64,000 nucleotides of DNA from assembly GCA_947650915.1 (NCBI GenBank), contig CANSWY010000002.1, forward strand, positions 1 through 64,000. The letters run 5' to 3'. Below, piece by piece: positions 35,753 through 44,695 of the stretch. The position numbers and the translations under genes are program-made. The notes below the pieces were generated by a model. The model did not search any database, was not told the origin of the DNA, and was given only the letters and a program-made list of their open reading frames with translations. The first letter of the stretch is position 1, and each line of letters opens with the position of its first letter. Source of the stretch: an uncultured Eggerthellaceae bacterium (GTDB taxonomy: Bacteria; Actinomycetota; Coriobacteriia; Coriobacteriales; Eggerthellaceae).

Positions 35753-35761
35753 TGGTAAGCT
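35753..35761 (+). promoter_or_regulatory. Extended -10 promoter of the MFS gene
   Basis: TGG-TAAGCT fits TGnTAnnnT and ends six bases before the ATG at 35768, the same spacing as at lhr. There is no ribosome binding site, so the mRNA is probably leaderless. Confidence 0.4.
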
Positions 35762-35767
35762 GTTTCC

Positions 35768-37045
35768 ATGCATACGCGCTCGAAAGACGCCGAACGGCTC
35801 TGGTCACCCATATTCGTGACCATCATCGCGGCTACCCTGTTCGCCTTCATGGTGGGGCAGGGCGTGAATTCCGGCACCACGGTGTATCTGGAACGCACTG
35901 GTGGCACCGTGGCGCTGGCGGGAATCGGCGCGCTGTCCTTCTCTGCGGCTGCCGGGGTCATGCGCCTCATCTGCGGCCCCGTGGTGGACGGCCGCGGACG
36001 CCGCATCGTCATGGTGCTGGGCGCAGCGCTCATGCTCACGGGCACCGCAGGCCCGCTCATCTGCAACGAAGGAGCACCTTTCATACTCTGGCGTGCGTTG
36101 CAGGGCGTGGGCTTCTCGGCCTCCACCACCGCAGCCAGCACGGCCGCAGCCGACGTCCTGCCATTCTCGCGCCTGGGCGAAGGCATCGGATATGCAGGGC
36201 TGGGACAAGCCATCTCCATGGCCATAGGCCCCGCACTGGCGTTGTTCCTGGTCTCCACGAACCCGCCCGAGAACCTCTATCTAGGCTTAGCGGCATGCGC
36301 GGCGCTCTCGCTCATCTTGAGCCTGCTCTGCCGTTACGAAAAGGACCCCGCCCGCCTGCCTGCCACCTCCGCATACCGCATGCGTTGGGAACAGGCTGCT
36401 GCACCTCACGCGCACTGCGCCGCTCACGACCCCACCGCAGCGCCGATCCACATGAACCCCCTGCACCGCATGCTGGATTCCATCATGGAGCCCACCGCGC
36501 TGCGCGGCACAGCGATCATCTTCCTCATGGCCACCGTGTTCTCGTTCAACGTCTTCTTCATGGGCGCGTTCGGGAACGCCTTGCACGTGGCGAACGCAGG
36601 ACTGTACTACACCGTCATGGCATTGGTCATGATCGTGGTGCGCGTGACCGCTGGCCGTTTCATGGACACCACGCCGCCGCTGGCGTTGATGGGCGTGGCT
36701 GCTGGCTGCGGTGCCATTGCATTCGGCGTGGGCGCGGGTTGCTCGGCGGGAGCATTCGGCAACTTCACTGAACCCCTCTACTACGCCATGGGACTGCCGT
36801 TCGGGATCTGCATGGGGCTGGGCATTCCCGTGAACCAGACCATGGCCGTGAAGCTGACGCCCCCGGAGCGTTGGGGCGCTGCGAATGGACTGTTCTTGCT
36901 GGGTGTTGACTTGAGCAATGCTGCAGCCTCCGTGGCGTGGGGGTTCTTGATCCAGAACCTGGGCTACACCGTCGCGCTCATAGGCTGCATCATCATGCTG
37001 GCGCTGTCCTTCGCAGCCGCCGCAGTGCTCTATCCGCGCTCCTGA
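35768..37045 (+). CDS. MFS transporter
   Basis: A 425-residue, 12-helix MFS protein with the family A-motif (GPVVDGRGRRIVMVLG) after helix 2 and a matching GRFMDTTPPLALMG in the second half. A His/Ala/Pro-rich cytoplasmic loop (about residues 200-235) joins the halves. It looks like a drug- or metabolite-efflux carrier of the YfcJ/YnfM type, but the substrate is unknown. The ATG lacks a ribosome site; see the promoter entry. Confidence 0.87.
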   Translation: MHTRSKDAERLWSPIFVTIIAATLFAFMVGQGVNSGTTVYLERTGGTVALAGIGALSFSAAAGVMRLICGPVVDGRGRRIVMVLGAALMLTGTAGPLICNEGAPFILWRALQGVGFSASTTAASTAAADVLPFSRLGEGIGYAGLGQAISMAIGPALALFLVSTNPPENLYLGLAACAALSLILSLLCRYEKDPARLPATSAYRMRWEQAAAPHAHCAAHDPTAAPIHMNPLHRMLDSIMEPTALRGTAIIFLMATVFSFNVFFMGAFGNALHVANAGLYYTVMALVMIVVRVTAGRFMDTTPPLALMGVAAGCGAIAFGVGAGCSAGAFGNFTEPLYYAMGLPFGICMGLGIPVNQTMAVKLTPPERWGAANGLFLLGVDLSNAAASVAWGFLIQNLGYTVALIGCIIMLALSFAAAAVLYPRS

Positions 37046-37077
37046 CAGCCATCGCGCCCCCTCCGCGTCCAACCGTT

Positions 37078-37262
37078 CAACGTGCAAAAGGGATGTTCCA
37101 AATCGCACATAGGGGTCAACGTTCCGGAATGTGCAGAAGGGACGCTCCAAATTACACATAGGAAGAAAGATTGGGCACTGAAAGACTGCTCCTATGTGCA
37201 ATTTGGGACGTCCCTTCTGCACATCAGGCAACCTCACGGGTGCGATTTGAAACGTCCCTTCG
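37078..37262 (+). repeat. IR98 copy (37128-37225) flanked by diverged half-units
   Basis: A degraded half-unit (37079-37112), a full element and another half-unit (GGTGCGATTTGAAACGTCCC) after the usual CAGGCAACCTCACG spacer. It lies between the convergent MFS and cell-wall hydrolase genes. Confidence 0.87.
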
Positions 37263-37275
37263 TGACCTGCGCAGG

Positions 37276-38367
37276 TCAGATCTTCGCCATCTCCTGGGCG
37301 ACGCGGTCATACCAATGCTGCCAGTTGCCCGGGCAGTACTTCTGAGCGGCCGCCTCGGACACCGTGTACCCGTAGCCACGCGCCAGACCCATGGCATGCG
37401 CGGGGATGGCCTCTTCCCAGCTTCCCCAGGACACGGAACCCCAGCCCCATGCGTTGTACGGGCGGAAGCACGCCGCGCCCCGACTGCTCTCAACCTCTGA
37501 GATGGCCGCGGAGAACCGCGGGTCTATGCCAGCATCCCACGCAGCGGCCGCGAACGTCTTGCCCTGGCCCGAAAGCGGAGACCCGGCCAGATACCCGTCA
37601 AGCCTGCCTGCCCAACTGCTCACGAACGACGCCTTGCTGCCCGACCAGTCAGCATCGCCCACCGAAGGAGCCGATGCCGAAGGAGCCTCAGGCGCCTCTT
37701 CGCCCCTCTCTTGCGCCGCCTGTTCCGCAGCCTCCCGTTCGCGAGCCTCAAGCTGCGCCCGCTCCTCAGCGGCTTTCTGGGCCGCTTCGCGCTGGGCCAC
37801 CGCCAAGAGCATGGCCCGCTCCGCATCGGCCTGCACGTCCTCGGCATCCGCCTGCGCCTCCTCCAAGGCAGCCTGAGCGTCTTCACGCTCTTGCACGGAC
37901 CGCGCCAAGGTCTTCAGCCTTTCGTTCGCGGTATCGAAGATGCGGTTGAACTGATCATACGTGGTGAGGAACGAAGGGAAATCCTGCGAGTCCAGGATCA
38001 CCGCCAAGATGCCCATGCCGCCCCGCTGCAGCTTGTAGACGCCCACCATGCTGTCATTGCACGCTTCGCGGTAGACCGGGATCTGCTCATCCAGTTCCTG
38101 GATCTGTGCTTGGTTGTCTTCGATCTGCTGCTTGATCTCAGCCACGCGTTCGGTGGCCTCGTCGTACTTCGCAGCCGTGGATTCCACCGCCGCCTGCAAG
38201 CCGTTCGCCTCCGCGCTGATGTCCTCTGTTTCAGCGAACGCACGCGCAGGCACCGCGCAGAGCAAGAGCGTCAACGCCAGCACGCCCGCGCAAGCGCACC
38301 GCGCCGGACGCAGGACCCGCGCCTGCACCGAAAGCCCCAGCCTGCTGGCCGGCAGACGCGAAGCCAC
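37276..38367 (-). CDS. Secreted coiled-coil protein with C-terminal lysozyme-like domain (cell-wall hydrolase)
   Basis: A 363-residue exported protein. A signal peptide (ACAGVLALTLLLCAVPARAFAE) is followed by a long coiled coil as in the N-terminus of CwlO/RipA (NGLQAAVESTAAKYDEATERV; VQEREDAQAALEEAQADAE), then an Ala/Glu linker. The end is a lysozyme/glucosaminidase-like domain with a candidate catalytic Glu in AAISEVESSRGAACF and PYNAWGWGSVSWGSWEEA. It probably trims peptidoglycan during growth or division. The start is a GTG at 38367 with a weak ribosome site; a start further upstream is possible. Confidence 0.78.
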   Translation of the reverse strand: MASRLPASRLGLSVQARVLRPARCACAGVLALTLLLCAVPARAFAETEDISAEANGLQAAVESTAAKYDEATERVAEIKQQIEDNQAQIQELDEQIPVYREACNDSMVGVYKLQRGGMGILAVILDSQDFPSFLTTYDQFNRIFDTANERLKTLARSVQEREDAQAALEEAQADAEDVQADAERAMLLAVAQREAAQKAAEERAQLEAREREAAEQAAQERGEEAPEAPSASAPSVGDADWSGSKASFVSSWAGRLDGYLAGSPLSGQGKTFAAAAWDAGIDPRFSAAISEVESSRGAACFRPYNAWGWGSVSWGSWEEAIPAHAMGLARGYGYTVSEAAAQKYCPGNWQHWYDRVAQEMAKI

Positions 38368-38403
38368 GCTCTGCTCTTTCAGTTTGCTTGCCAGGCTGCG
38401 CCT

Positions 38404-39057
38404 CTACACGTTGTCCATGGGACGGCCTTGCGGCTTGATGACCTGCACCAGCGGAGACCCTTCACGCTCAAGCGCCTGGATCTGCTGGTAGGTGAGCCCC
38501 TTGTTTTCGAATACGCGGTCCTTCAGGCGTTCGAGCCAGGTATTGCCGCGCACATCCTCGCCTTCGGACAGGCCCTTCCACTCTTCCTTCAGCCCGATGG
38601 CCACCATGGCGATGACCGCGACGCGCAGCTTCGTCAGGTCCGGCACGTGGATCTCATAGCATTCGCCCTTGTCACGGAACAGACGCGTCTTCACGTGCAC
38701 GTCCTTCTTGTTGTACGACGTCTTCGTCTCCGTCACGAAATCGAACGGCGGATTGGAGAACGACCCGTACAGGTCCCACAACATCCCTTCGATGTAATAA
38801 TGCTTGTTGATGACGTAAGGATGCATGACGTATTCGTAGCGTTCGAACCGCAGGTAGTAGTTCAGACAGCGGTTGTCCGGCTTGATGGCGCCGTTCTCTC
38901 CGCCCAGCCGTCCGATGACAGAGATGTTCTGCTTCTCAGCCGTCCAGCCCTTCTTGTTCTCAAACCGGTAGAACAGCTCCCCGTCTTCGTACCACGTGTC
39001 GAAATCCTCGTGGCGCGCCAACGCGTCCCGCTGCAGGTACACCTTGTTGAACTTCAT
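38404..39057 (-). CDS. Hypothetical cytoplasmic protein
   Basis: The 217-residue product is not recognised. It is rich in aromatic residues and alternates beta-like stretches (WYEDGELFYRFEN; YLRFERYEYVMHPYVIN) with a C-terminal helical part (LTKLRVAVIAMVAIGLKEEWKGL). GGGAGGAG lies before the ATG at 39057. It is divergent from the trigger-factor-like gene. No signal peptide is seen; one moderately hydrophobic stretch near the C-terminus is probably buried rather than membrane-spanning. Confidence 0.65.
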   Translation of the reverse strand: MKFNKVYLQRDALARHEDFDTWYEDGELFYRFENKKGWTAEKQNISVIGRLGGENGAIKPDNRCLNYYLRFERYEYVMHPYVINKHYYIEGMLWDLYGSFSNPPFDFVTETKTSYNKKDVHVKTRLFRDKGECYEIHVPDLTKLRVAVIAMVAIGLKEEWKGLSEGEDVRGNTWLERLKDRVFENKGLTYQQIQALEREGSPLVQVIKPQGRPMDNV

Positions 39058-39154
39058 GCGGCTCCTCCCGTGTGGTTCGCACCATGATACCGAATACCGC
39101 AGGCGTCTCAGGTACAATGGCTCCCACGTTTGAAAACACGTTGAAAGGCGCAAC

Positions 39155-39931
39155 ATGCCGCAGCAGCACTACACCCTTACCTCCTATGATCCCATCTACG
39201 CCGTATGCCCGGAAGTGCGCATTCCCGAAGAGCTCATCCGCAAGCAGGCTGTCCGCTGGCTTGAGCTGAACTGCGCGAAGCCAGGTGAGCAGGCGAAACT
39301 GACGGACGCGTGGATCTCCAAGCATTCTGATGACTTCAACACCGCTGAAGAGGTGCTCATCTTCATCCGCTACAACATGTACAAGGACAACCGCGAAGCG
39401 CAAGAGCTGTCCGACCAGGATTACGTCTGCCGCGAACTGGCCACGCGCCTGGTGGAGGACCTGCCGGAAGATCTGGTGGAGGAATGCGTGTACGCGGCCA
39501 ACATGCGCCTGGAGGACATGGTCAGCCGCTCCGGCAAGAGCATGCAGGAGTTCTGCAAGGAACACGGCATGTCACTGGATGAAGTGTACGCCAACACCGA
39601 ACAGCGCGCCATCCAGTCGCTCAAAGAGGATTCCGCGCTGGCCGCCTGGGCGGATCACGCGAACTTCACACTGGAGCCGGAAGATTTCTACGCCGTCATC
39701 CCTGGCGAGAACATCCAAGACAAAGCCGAAAAGCGCCGCCAGATCGAACTGGACGGCCGTCTACCCCAGATGGAAGAATACGCGCTGAAGACGAAGGCCC
39801 TCAAGGACGTCATGGCCAACGCCATGATCAAGCGCAATGAAACGGACGCGGAATGGCTGCGCTATGGGGACACCAGCGCAGAGGTCACGAATGCGCTGAA
39901 CCAGTACCCGGACAACTTCATCGCACTGTAA
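39155..39931 (+). CDS. Trigger-factor C-terminal-domain-like protein without ribosome-binding or PPIase domains
   Basis: A 258-residue helical protein. Two regions match the pattern of the trigger factor chaperone domain: an early arm (LTDAWISKHSDDFNTAEEVL), then LPEDLVEECVYAANMRLEDM, EFCKEHGMSLDEVYAN and LPQMEEYALKTKALKDVMANA. It has neither the GFRKGK ribosome-docking motif nor an FKBP domain. The resemblance is by eye and inferred; a function as a soluble chaperone or assembly factor is possible. TACAAT at 39113-39118 and AAAGG near the start suggest normal expression. A terminator follows, and tig lies 740 bases downstream. Confidence 0.65.
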   Translation: MPQQHYTLTSYDPIYAVCPEVRIPEELIRKQAVRWLELNCAKPGEQAKLTDAWISKHSDDFNTAEEVLIFIRYNMYKDNREAQELSDQDYVCRELATRLVEDLPEDLVEECVYAANMRLEDMVSRSGKSMQEFCKEHGMSLDEVYANTEQRAIQSLKEDSALAAWADHANFTLEPEDFYAVIPGENIQDKAEKRRQIELDGRLPQMEEYALKTKALKDVMANAMIKRNETDAEWLRYGDTSAEVTNALNQYPDNFIAL

Positions 39932-39952
39932 CCACCGCACTCCCCCAGAACC

Positions 39953-39982
39953 AAGGCCCCGCAACGCGGGGCCTTTTCTTTT
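39953..39982 (+). terminator. Terminator of the trigger-factor-like gene
   Basis: AAGGCCCCG and CGGGGCCTT form a stem, followed by TTCTTTT. Confidence 0.88.
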
Positions 39983-40113
39983 AGAAGGAGAGCCCGTGCA
40001 TAAGATGCAAAAATGAGCACTCTCCTTCCGCGCAGGCATCTACGGGATTCACGAACTGCTCCAACGGGCAGCTCGTCTTCCGCTCAAGCACGCTGCATCA
40101 TGGCGCATCCACG

Positions 40114-40144
40114 AAAAAGGGCCGCGTGCGCGGCCCTTTTTCTT
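40114..40144 (-). terminator. Terminator of the FKBP/tig operon
   Basis: AAAAAGGGCCGCG TGC GCGGCCCTTTTT is nearly symmetric with A- and T-runs on both sides, so it can stop transcription from both directions. It overlaps the FKBP stop codon. Confidence 0.88.
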
Positions 40145-40661
40145 AGCGGAAACCGTCTGCTTGATCCCCGCCCAGAAGCTTCTGCTGCTCCTTCATGTGC
40201 TTCGCCTTCTCAGCGGCGGACACGAAGTTCTCCGGCGGCGCTTCGATGTCCAAGATCTCAACCTCGAAGGTGAGATCTTGGCCCGCCAGCGGGTGGTTCA
40301 TGTCGAACACAGCCATGCCGTCTTCGATGGCCGTCACCGTGACCGGCATGGGAACGCCGTCTTCTGAAGAGGACATCCACACGCGCTGGCCCACTTTCAC
40401 ATTGCCGCGCGGCACCTGCTCCATGGGGATCTTCTGCACGAAGTCATCCAGGTATTCACCGTAGGCCTTGTACTGGTCCACTACGAACGTCTTCTTCTCC
40501 CCCACCTCGTTCATCTTGAGGATCTCTTCCTCGAAGCCGTCGATGGCCATGTCCATGCCCGTCTGGAATTTCATCGGCTTCTCTTTGGTGGCATGCCCGA
40601 ATTCCTCACCGGTATCCAGCGTGCCCACATACGTCAGCGTGACGGTCGATCCAAGCTCCAT
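40143..40661 (-). CDS. FKBP-type peptidyl-prolyl isomerase, SlyD-like
   Basis: A 172-residue cytoplasmic isomerase and chaperone. The FKBP core begins at VTLTYVGTLDTGEEF and is interrupted by an insert-in-flap domain (EYLDDFVQKIPMEQVPRG to VTVTAIEDGMAVFDMNHPLAG), as in SlyD; NHPLAGQDLTFEVEIL closes the core. The metal-binding His-rich tail of E. coli SlyD is absent, replaced by a Lys/Glu helix. It follows tig by nine bases, so two folding factors share an operon. Confidence 0.92.
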   Translation of the reverse strand: MELGSTVTLTYVGTLDTGEEFGHATKEKPMKFQTGMDMAIDGFEEEILKMNEVGEKKTFVVDQYKAYGEYLDDFVQKIPMEQVPRGNVKVGQRVWMSSSEDGVPMPVTVTAIEDGMAVFDMNHPLAGQDLTFEVEILDIEAPPENFVSAAEKAKHMKEQQKLLGGDQADGFR

Positions 40662-40670
40662 GCGCTTCTC

Positions 40671-41972
40671 CTATTCCTCGGTCTCTACCACGGCGTTGTC
40701 CACCAACCACTGCGTGGCCTTGCGCTGACGCGCCATCTTGCGCAGGTTCGCCATCCGGTTCGCCTCCGCCCAGGATGCAAGCTTCTCTTCCGCGTCATCT
40801 TCGCCTTCGAAGAGCTGCTGGATGTCAGCGTCCGTGACCTCCATCTTCTCATGCGCGAACACCGCTTCCAACGCGCAATCGATGGCGGCGCGGCGCAGCG
40901 CCTCCCGGTTCACGTCCTCCTTCATCTGATCAGCCTGAATGCTGTTCTGCAGCATCCACTGTTGCAGGTTGGTGCCCTGCTCTTCCAGGTCATGGACCAA
41001 TTCCTGCCCCACATCCTGACGGATGAAGTCAACGTAGTATTCCGGCACGTCACCAGCCAGCCGTTCAGCGATGGCGTCAGCCGCACGGTCCACCTTCAGG
41101 CGCGGCAGCTGTTCGGCCTTCTGCATGCCGATGTTGCGGCGCACCTGCGAACGCATGTCATCAACGTCCATGCAGCCCACCTTGACGGCCAGTTCATCAT
41201 CCACCGCCGGCAGATTGAGCGCACGGAAGCCGCACACCTCCACCTTCGCGTGCAGTTCGCCGTCACCGTGTTCTGAATTGCCTTCGTCATCCTTGGCTTC
41301 GAAATCGAACTCCAGGATGTCGCCCACCTTCGCGCCCACGAGGTGCTCATCGAAGCTGGCCGGCATGGTGCCTGCGCCCAGACCCACCATGCGCGAGATG
41401 TTGTTCATGCCGCTGACCAGCTTGCCATGGTTGGTGACCGTGAGACGCGTGTCCACATAGTCCCCCATGGCGGCCACGTGATCAGCGTCTTCGATCTTGT
41501 CCAGCGTGTGGTAGTGATCCTGGATGTCCGCAATGCCCTGCTCCACTTCGGCATCCGTGGGATCCTCCGGCGGCATTTTGATCTGCACCGGCTCATAGGA
41601 GACCAGCGTCATCTCCGGTGCCACGGCCCCGGACACCGTGAAGGTGAACGGCTTGCCGTCTTCTGGCATGACATCAACGTTGAACTGCGGCTCTTCGATG
41701 AAGATCACGTCCGCCTCATCGATGGCCGCGAACGCGCCTTCATTGATGAGCTTCTCCGCTACACCGCCCATGGCGTTCTCGTGGCCACCCACGCCCTGCT
41801 CCAGTACCTCGCGCGGAGCCTTGCCCTTGCGGAAGCCGGGCACATCCCGCTGGCCCAGCTCCTTGAAGAACGCCTTGGCTGCCGCGTCCACCTCTTCCGC
41901 CGATGCGGTGATGGTGAGCACGGCCTCCCGCGTCTGTCCATCCTCTTCGAAGGACTTGTCTTTGACTTTCAC
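40671..41972 (-). CDS. tig: Trigger factor
   Basis: This ribosome-associated chaperone binds nascent chains at the exit tunnel. The 433-residue protein has the docking motif GFRKGKAPREVLE in the N-terminal domain, a diverged FKBP domain (HVAAMGDYVDTRLTV to VEVCGFRALNLP) and the helical C-terminal chaperone domain (PAVDDELAVKVG; VPEYYVDFIRQDVGQEL). The PPIase active-site residues are not well conserved. The start is the GTG at 41972, with GGGG just before it; the frame is open further upstream only through the repeat block. Confidence 0.93.
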   Translation of the reverse strand: MKVKDKSFEEDGQTREAVLTITASAEEVDAAAKAFFKELGQRDVPGFRKGKAPREVLEQGVGGHENAMGGVAEKLINEGAFAAIDEADVIFIEEPQFNVDVMPEDGKPFTFTVSGAVAPEMTLVSYEPVQIKMPPEDPTDAEVEQGIADIQDHYHTLDKIEDADHVAAMGDYVDTRLTVTNHGKLVSGMNNISRMVGLGAGTMPASFDEHLVGAKVGDILEFDFEAKDDEGNSEHGDGELHAKVEVCGFRALNLPAVDDELAVKVGCMDVDDMRSQVRRNIGMQKAEQLPRLKVDRAADAIAERLAGDVPEYYVDFIRQDVGQELVHDLEEQGTNLQQWMLQNSIQADQMKEDVNREALRRAAIDCALEAVFAHEKMEVTDADIQQLFEGEDDAEEKLASWAEANRMANLRKMARQRKATQWLVDNAVVETEE

Positions 41973-42055
41973 GTGACCCCTATCCCCTGGTTTCCAATGC
42001 CGCCCATTGTATCCCAGCAGCCCTCCATCCGCCCCCACGCCCCCTCGCCCAGGCA

Positions 42056-42241
42056 CAAAAGGGACGCTCCAGATTGCACCTGCGAGGTTGCCTGATGTGC
42101 AAAAGGGACGTTCCAAATTGCACATAGGAAAAGAGATTGAGCGATGGAAGTCTCTTCCTATATGCAATTTGGGACGTCCCTTTTGCACATCACCGGGGCG
42201 CTCATCCTATGTGCAATTTGGGACGTCCCTTTTGCACATCT
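42056..42241 (+). repeat. IR98 copy (42094-42191) with half-units on both sides
   Basis: A diverged half-unit on the left (AAAAGGGACGCTCCAGATTGCACC) joined by the reversed spacer TGCGAGGTTGCCT, then the full 98-bp element with one change in the right arm (CTATATGCAATT), then a half-unit ending at 42241. It lies between two genes transcribed leftwards and is oriented against them. Confidence 0.88.
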
Positions 42242-42273
42242 TGCACATGGGGAGCCTTTCACACATCCACGCC

Positions 42274-44610
42274 TCAGCGTTTGTGCACGTACATGCTGAC
42301 GGATTCGAACACAGCACCGCTGTCATCAGCCACCATGGGCACGTCATGGTCTGCTTTGAAGCCTTGGTCAGGGCGCACCTCGTACGAATCCATCACCTCA
42401 GGCTTGCCGAATCCGCACGCGGACAGCCACGCCAGGTTCTCTTCCTTGGTGCGCGCTGCCTGGATGCTGTTCCCGATGGCCCGCGCCTCTTCGATGACCG
42501 CCTCCGGCCTCTGGCAGCTGGCGAACACCGTCTCCATGATCAACAGGCCGCCCGGCTTCAACACGCGCGCGAACTCTTCCAGCGCTTGTTCTTGGCTGGC
42601 GAAGAGCGTCATCACGTTGTTCACATACACCACATCCATGGTGTTCGTGCCCAGGCCAGCAGCCATGAGATCTTCCGGATACGCCACATGGAACTCCATG
42701 TTGTTGCCCTTGAGGCCCGAATCGTGCCAGGCGCGCGTGATACCGTCTGTGGATTCCTGCACGTAGGCCGGGCTCCAATCCACGCCGATGGCACGCCCAT
42801 TGTTGCCCACCATGGAAGAGATCTTGTACACACCGCGCCCACGCCGGCTACAGATGTCCAGCACCGTCTTGCCCCTCAGGTCAGACGCTGGCAGCAGCAT
42901 CTTGCAAATGGACGCGAACCCGTATTCGAACTGCTTGCCCGCGTAATACTGCTCAAGGAAGGCCGCATCCAACCGCCCAGACGCACCGCTTTGCGTCGTT
43001 TCCGCTCTCACTGCATCCTCCTTCTCCGAGACCATGCGCGAAAGCCCCACCGCCTGGGCCATGTCCAGCCCCGCATCCTTGGACGTCACCGGCTCATCAG
43101 CGCCCAGCGCCAGCTCACGCGCCCGCGCCTCCAGGCCTTCGCGGGCCGAATCCACCTGCAAGCCGTCCGCATGGACGTAATATGCATCACTCCCGAAGTG
43201 CGCGATGAAGTCAGCGGTGGAGCGCCGTGTGGCCAGCTCTGCCGCGAACACCAGCATCTCACGCGCGGAGAAGCACTCCTCCACGAACGCGAACGCGTGG
43301 TCCAGGGCCGCGGACGCCGCATCAGCCGCAGGCTCCAGCTTCGCCACTTCTGCCCCGTAAGCCTGCTGGATGAGAGCGAAAGCCGCCTCTCCCACCGTCT
43401 CCTTCGCCAACGAACAGGCTGCTGCCAGGTCATGCAGCAGCGCCAGCGCCAGCTTCTCCCGGCGCACCTTCACTGCCGCGACCGCGCCGGTGGACACCAG
43501 GCGTGCCAGATGGGCTTCGCGCGCGGCTGTCTTGGGCACCAGCGCCACGTCCACGGATTCGCCTGCCAGCAGCTCCGGCTTCACTTCCCGCAGCACATCG
43601 CGCACGGCATAGGCCACCGCTTCTGCATCCAGCACCTGCGCGCATTCCTGCGCCAGCGCGTCCAACAGGATGCCGATGAGCGCCACCCGCTCATCGAACG
43701 GCGCCGCTGCTGCCCGTTCGCGGATCTGCACGGGCGCAGCGCCCGCCAAGATGGCATCCACCTGGTAGTCCGAACGATACTTCGCGAACAGCGCGTAGTA
43801 CACGGTGAACTGATCTGCCACGTCCGCGTCGCGCACGAACTGGCTGACCAGACCCCCATCCACCGGCTTGCCCAGCTGCTCGTACAGCGCGATGACGCGC
43901 GCCAGGTCCTCCCAGCCGCGCGCGGTCACGAACGCCTTGCCGCCGCCCGGCTTGCCATCCACGCGATAGAAGCAATCCTTCTTCGCTTCCAGGAACGTGG
44001 TGACCGCCGGATGCAGCCCGTGTTCAGCCGCGTACGCGCGCCAGGCAGCGTAATCCGGCTCCACGTCCAGTTCACGCAGGCGGTCCAGGGTGACGATGTC
44101 GAACTCATGCACGCTGCGGTTGTACTCCGGCGGGTTGCCCGCGCACGCCACCACCCAACCATCCGGCACCTTGAATTTCCCGAACGTCTTGAACTGCAGG
44201 AACTGCAACATAGAGGGATACAGCGTTTCCGACACGCAGTTGATCTCATCCAGGAACAGGATGCCGCTGCGCAAGCCCGTGCGCTCCATGTAGTCATAGA
44301 TGGCCGCGATGATCTCTGACATGGTGTATTCAGAGGTGTCGAACTCCAGGCCTTCGAACGCGCGCCGCTCGATCCGCGGCAAGCCCAAGGCGGATTGGCG
44401 CGTGTGATGCGTCATGGAATAGGACACGATGCCGATGCCCAGCTCCTCGGCCACTTGTTCCATGATGGCGGTCTTGCCGATGCCGGGCGCGCCCAGCAGG
44501 AACACCGGCCGCTGATGGGCCGGTGGAATGACGAACATGCCCGCATCGTCGCACTCCAAGTACGCCTCGACGGTGTCTTTGATCTGTTGTTTCGCCTGCG
44601 TGATGTTCAC
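42274..44610 (-). CDS. MoxR-type AAA+ ATPase fused to a SAM-dependent methyltransferase
   Basis: A 778-residue fusion. Residues 1 to about 330 are a MoxR-like AAA+ ATPase: Walker A GAPGIGKT (40-47), Walker B ILFLDE (117-122), SALGLPRIERRA and the sensor region NPPEYNRSVHEFD. A helical, Ala-rich middle (about 330-540) follows. From about 560 a class I methyltransferase begins: motif I VLDICSRRGRG (usually VLDLGCGxG, so degenerate), motif II GVDWSP, MDVVYVNNVMTLF and RVLKPGGLLIMETVF, closest by eye to arsenite/UbiE-type enzymes. The frame is continuous. GGAGG precedes the GTG start. MoxR proteins remodel partners through vWA proteins, and the neighbour at 44696-46270 is one. Confidence 0.87.
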   Translation of the reverse strand: MNITQAKQQIKDTVEAYLECDDAGMFVIPPAHQRPVFLLGAPGIGKTAIMEQVAEELGIGIVSYSMTHHTRQSALGLPRIERRAFEGLEFDTSEYTMSEIIAAIYDYMERTGLRSGILFLDEINCVSETLYPSMLQFLQFKTFGKFKVPDGWVVACAGNPPEYNRSVHEFDIVTLDRLRELDVEPDYAAWRAYAAEHGLHPAVTTFLEAKKDCFYRVDGKPGGGKAFVTARGWEDLARVIALYEQLGKPVDGGLVSQFVRDADVADQFTVYYALFAKYRSDYQVDAILAGAAPVQIRERAAAAPFDERVALIGILLDALAQECAQVLDAEAVAYAVRDVLREVKPELLAGESVDVALVPKTAAREAHLARLVSTGAVAAVKVRREKLALALLHDLAAACSLAKETVGEAAFALIQQAYGAEVAKLEPAADAASAALDHAFAFVEECFSAREMLVFAAELATRRSTADFIAHFGSDAYYVHADGLQVDSAREGLEARARELALGADEPVTSKDAGLDMAQAVGLSRMVSEKEDAVRAETTQSGASGRLDAAFLEQYYAGKQFEYGFASICKMLLPASDLRGKTVLDICSRRGRGVYKISSMVGNNGRAIGVDWSPAYVQESTDGITRAWHDSGLKGNNMEFHVAYPEDLMAAGLGTNTMDVVYVNNVMTLFASQEQALEEFARVLKPGGLLIMETVFASCQRPEAVIEEARAIGNSIQAARTKEENLAWLSACGFGKPEVMDSYEVRPDQGFKADHDVPMVADDSGAVFESVSMYVHKR

Positions 44611-44654
44611 TGGACCACCTCCGATTCCATGGCGGATGCCTGCTTGGCTGACCC

Positions 44655-44678
44655 GTAGGGCAGGGGCTTGCCCCTGCC
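44655..44678. repeat. Short palindrome GTAGGGCAGGGGC-TTGCCCCTGCC
   Basis: GGCAGGGGC-like arms form a compact hairpin in the 85-base gap between the vWA and AAA+ genes. It looks like a REP-type extragenic palindrome and may be an mRNA stabiliser or attenuator within the operon. Confidence 0.55.
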
Positions 44679-44695
44679 GTTCGCTCAGAACCCTC

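Noticed and set aside
40671-42188. A 505-codon version of trigger factor
   Set aside because: The extra N-terminus translates the IR98 block; the GTG at 41972 gives the normal trigger factor N-terminus.
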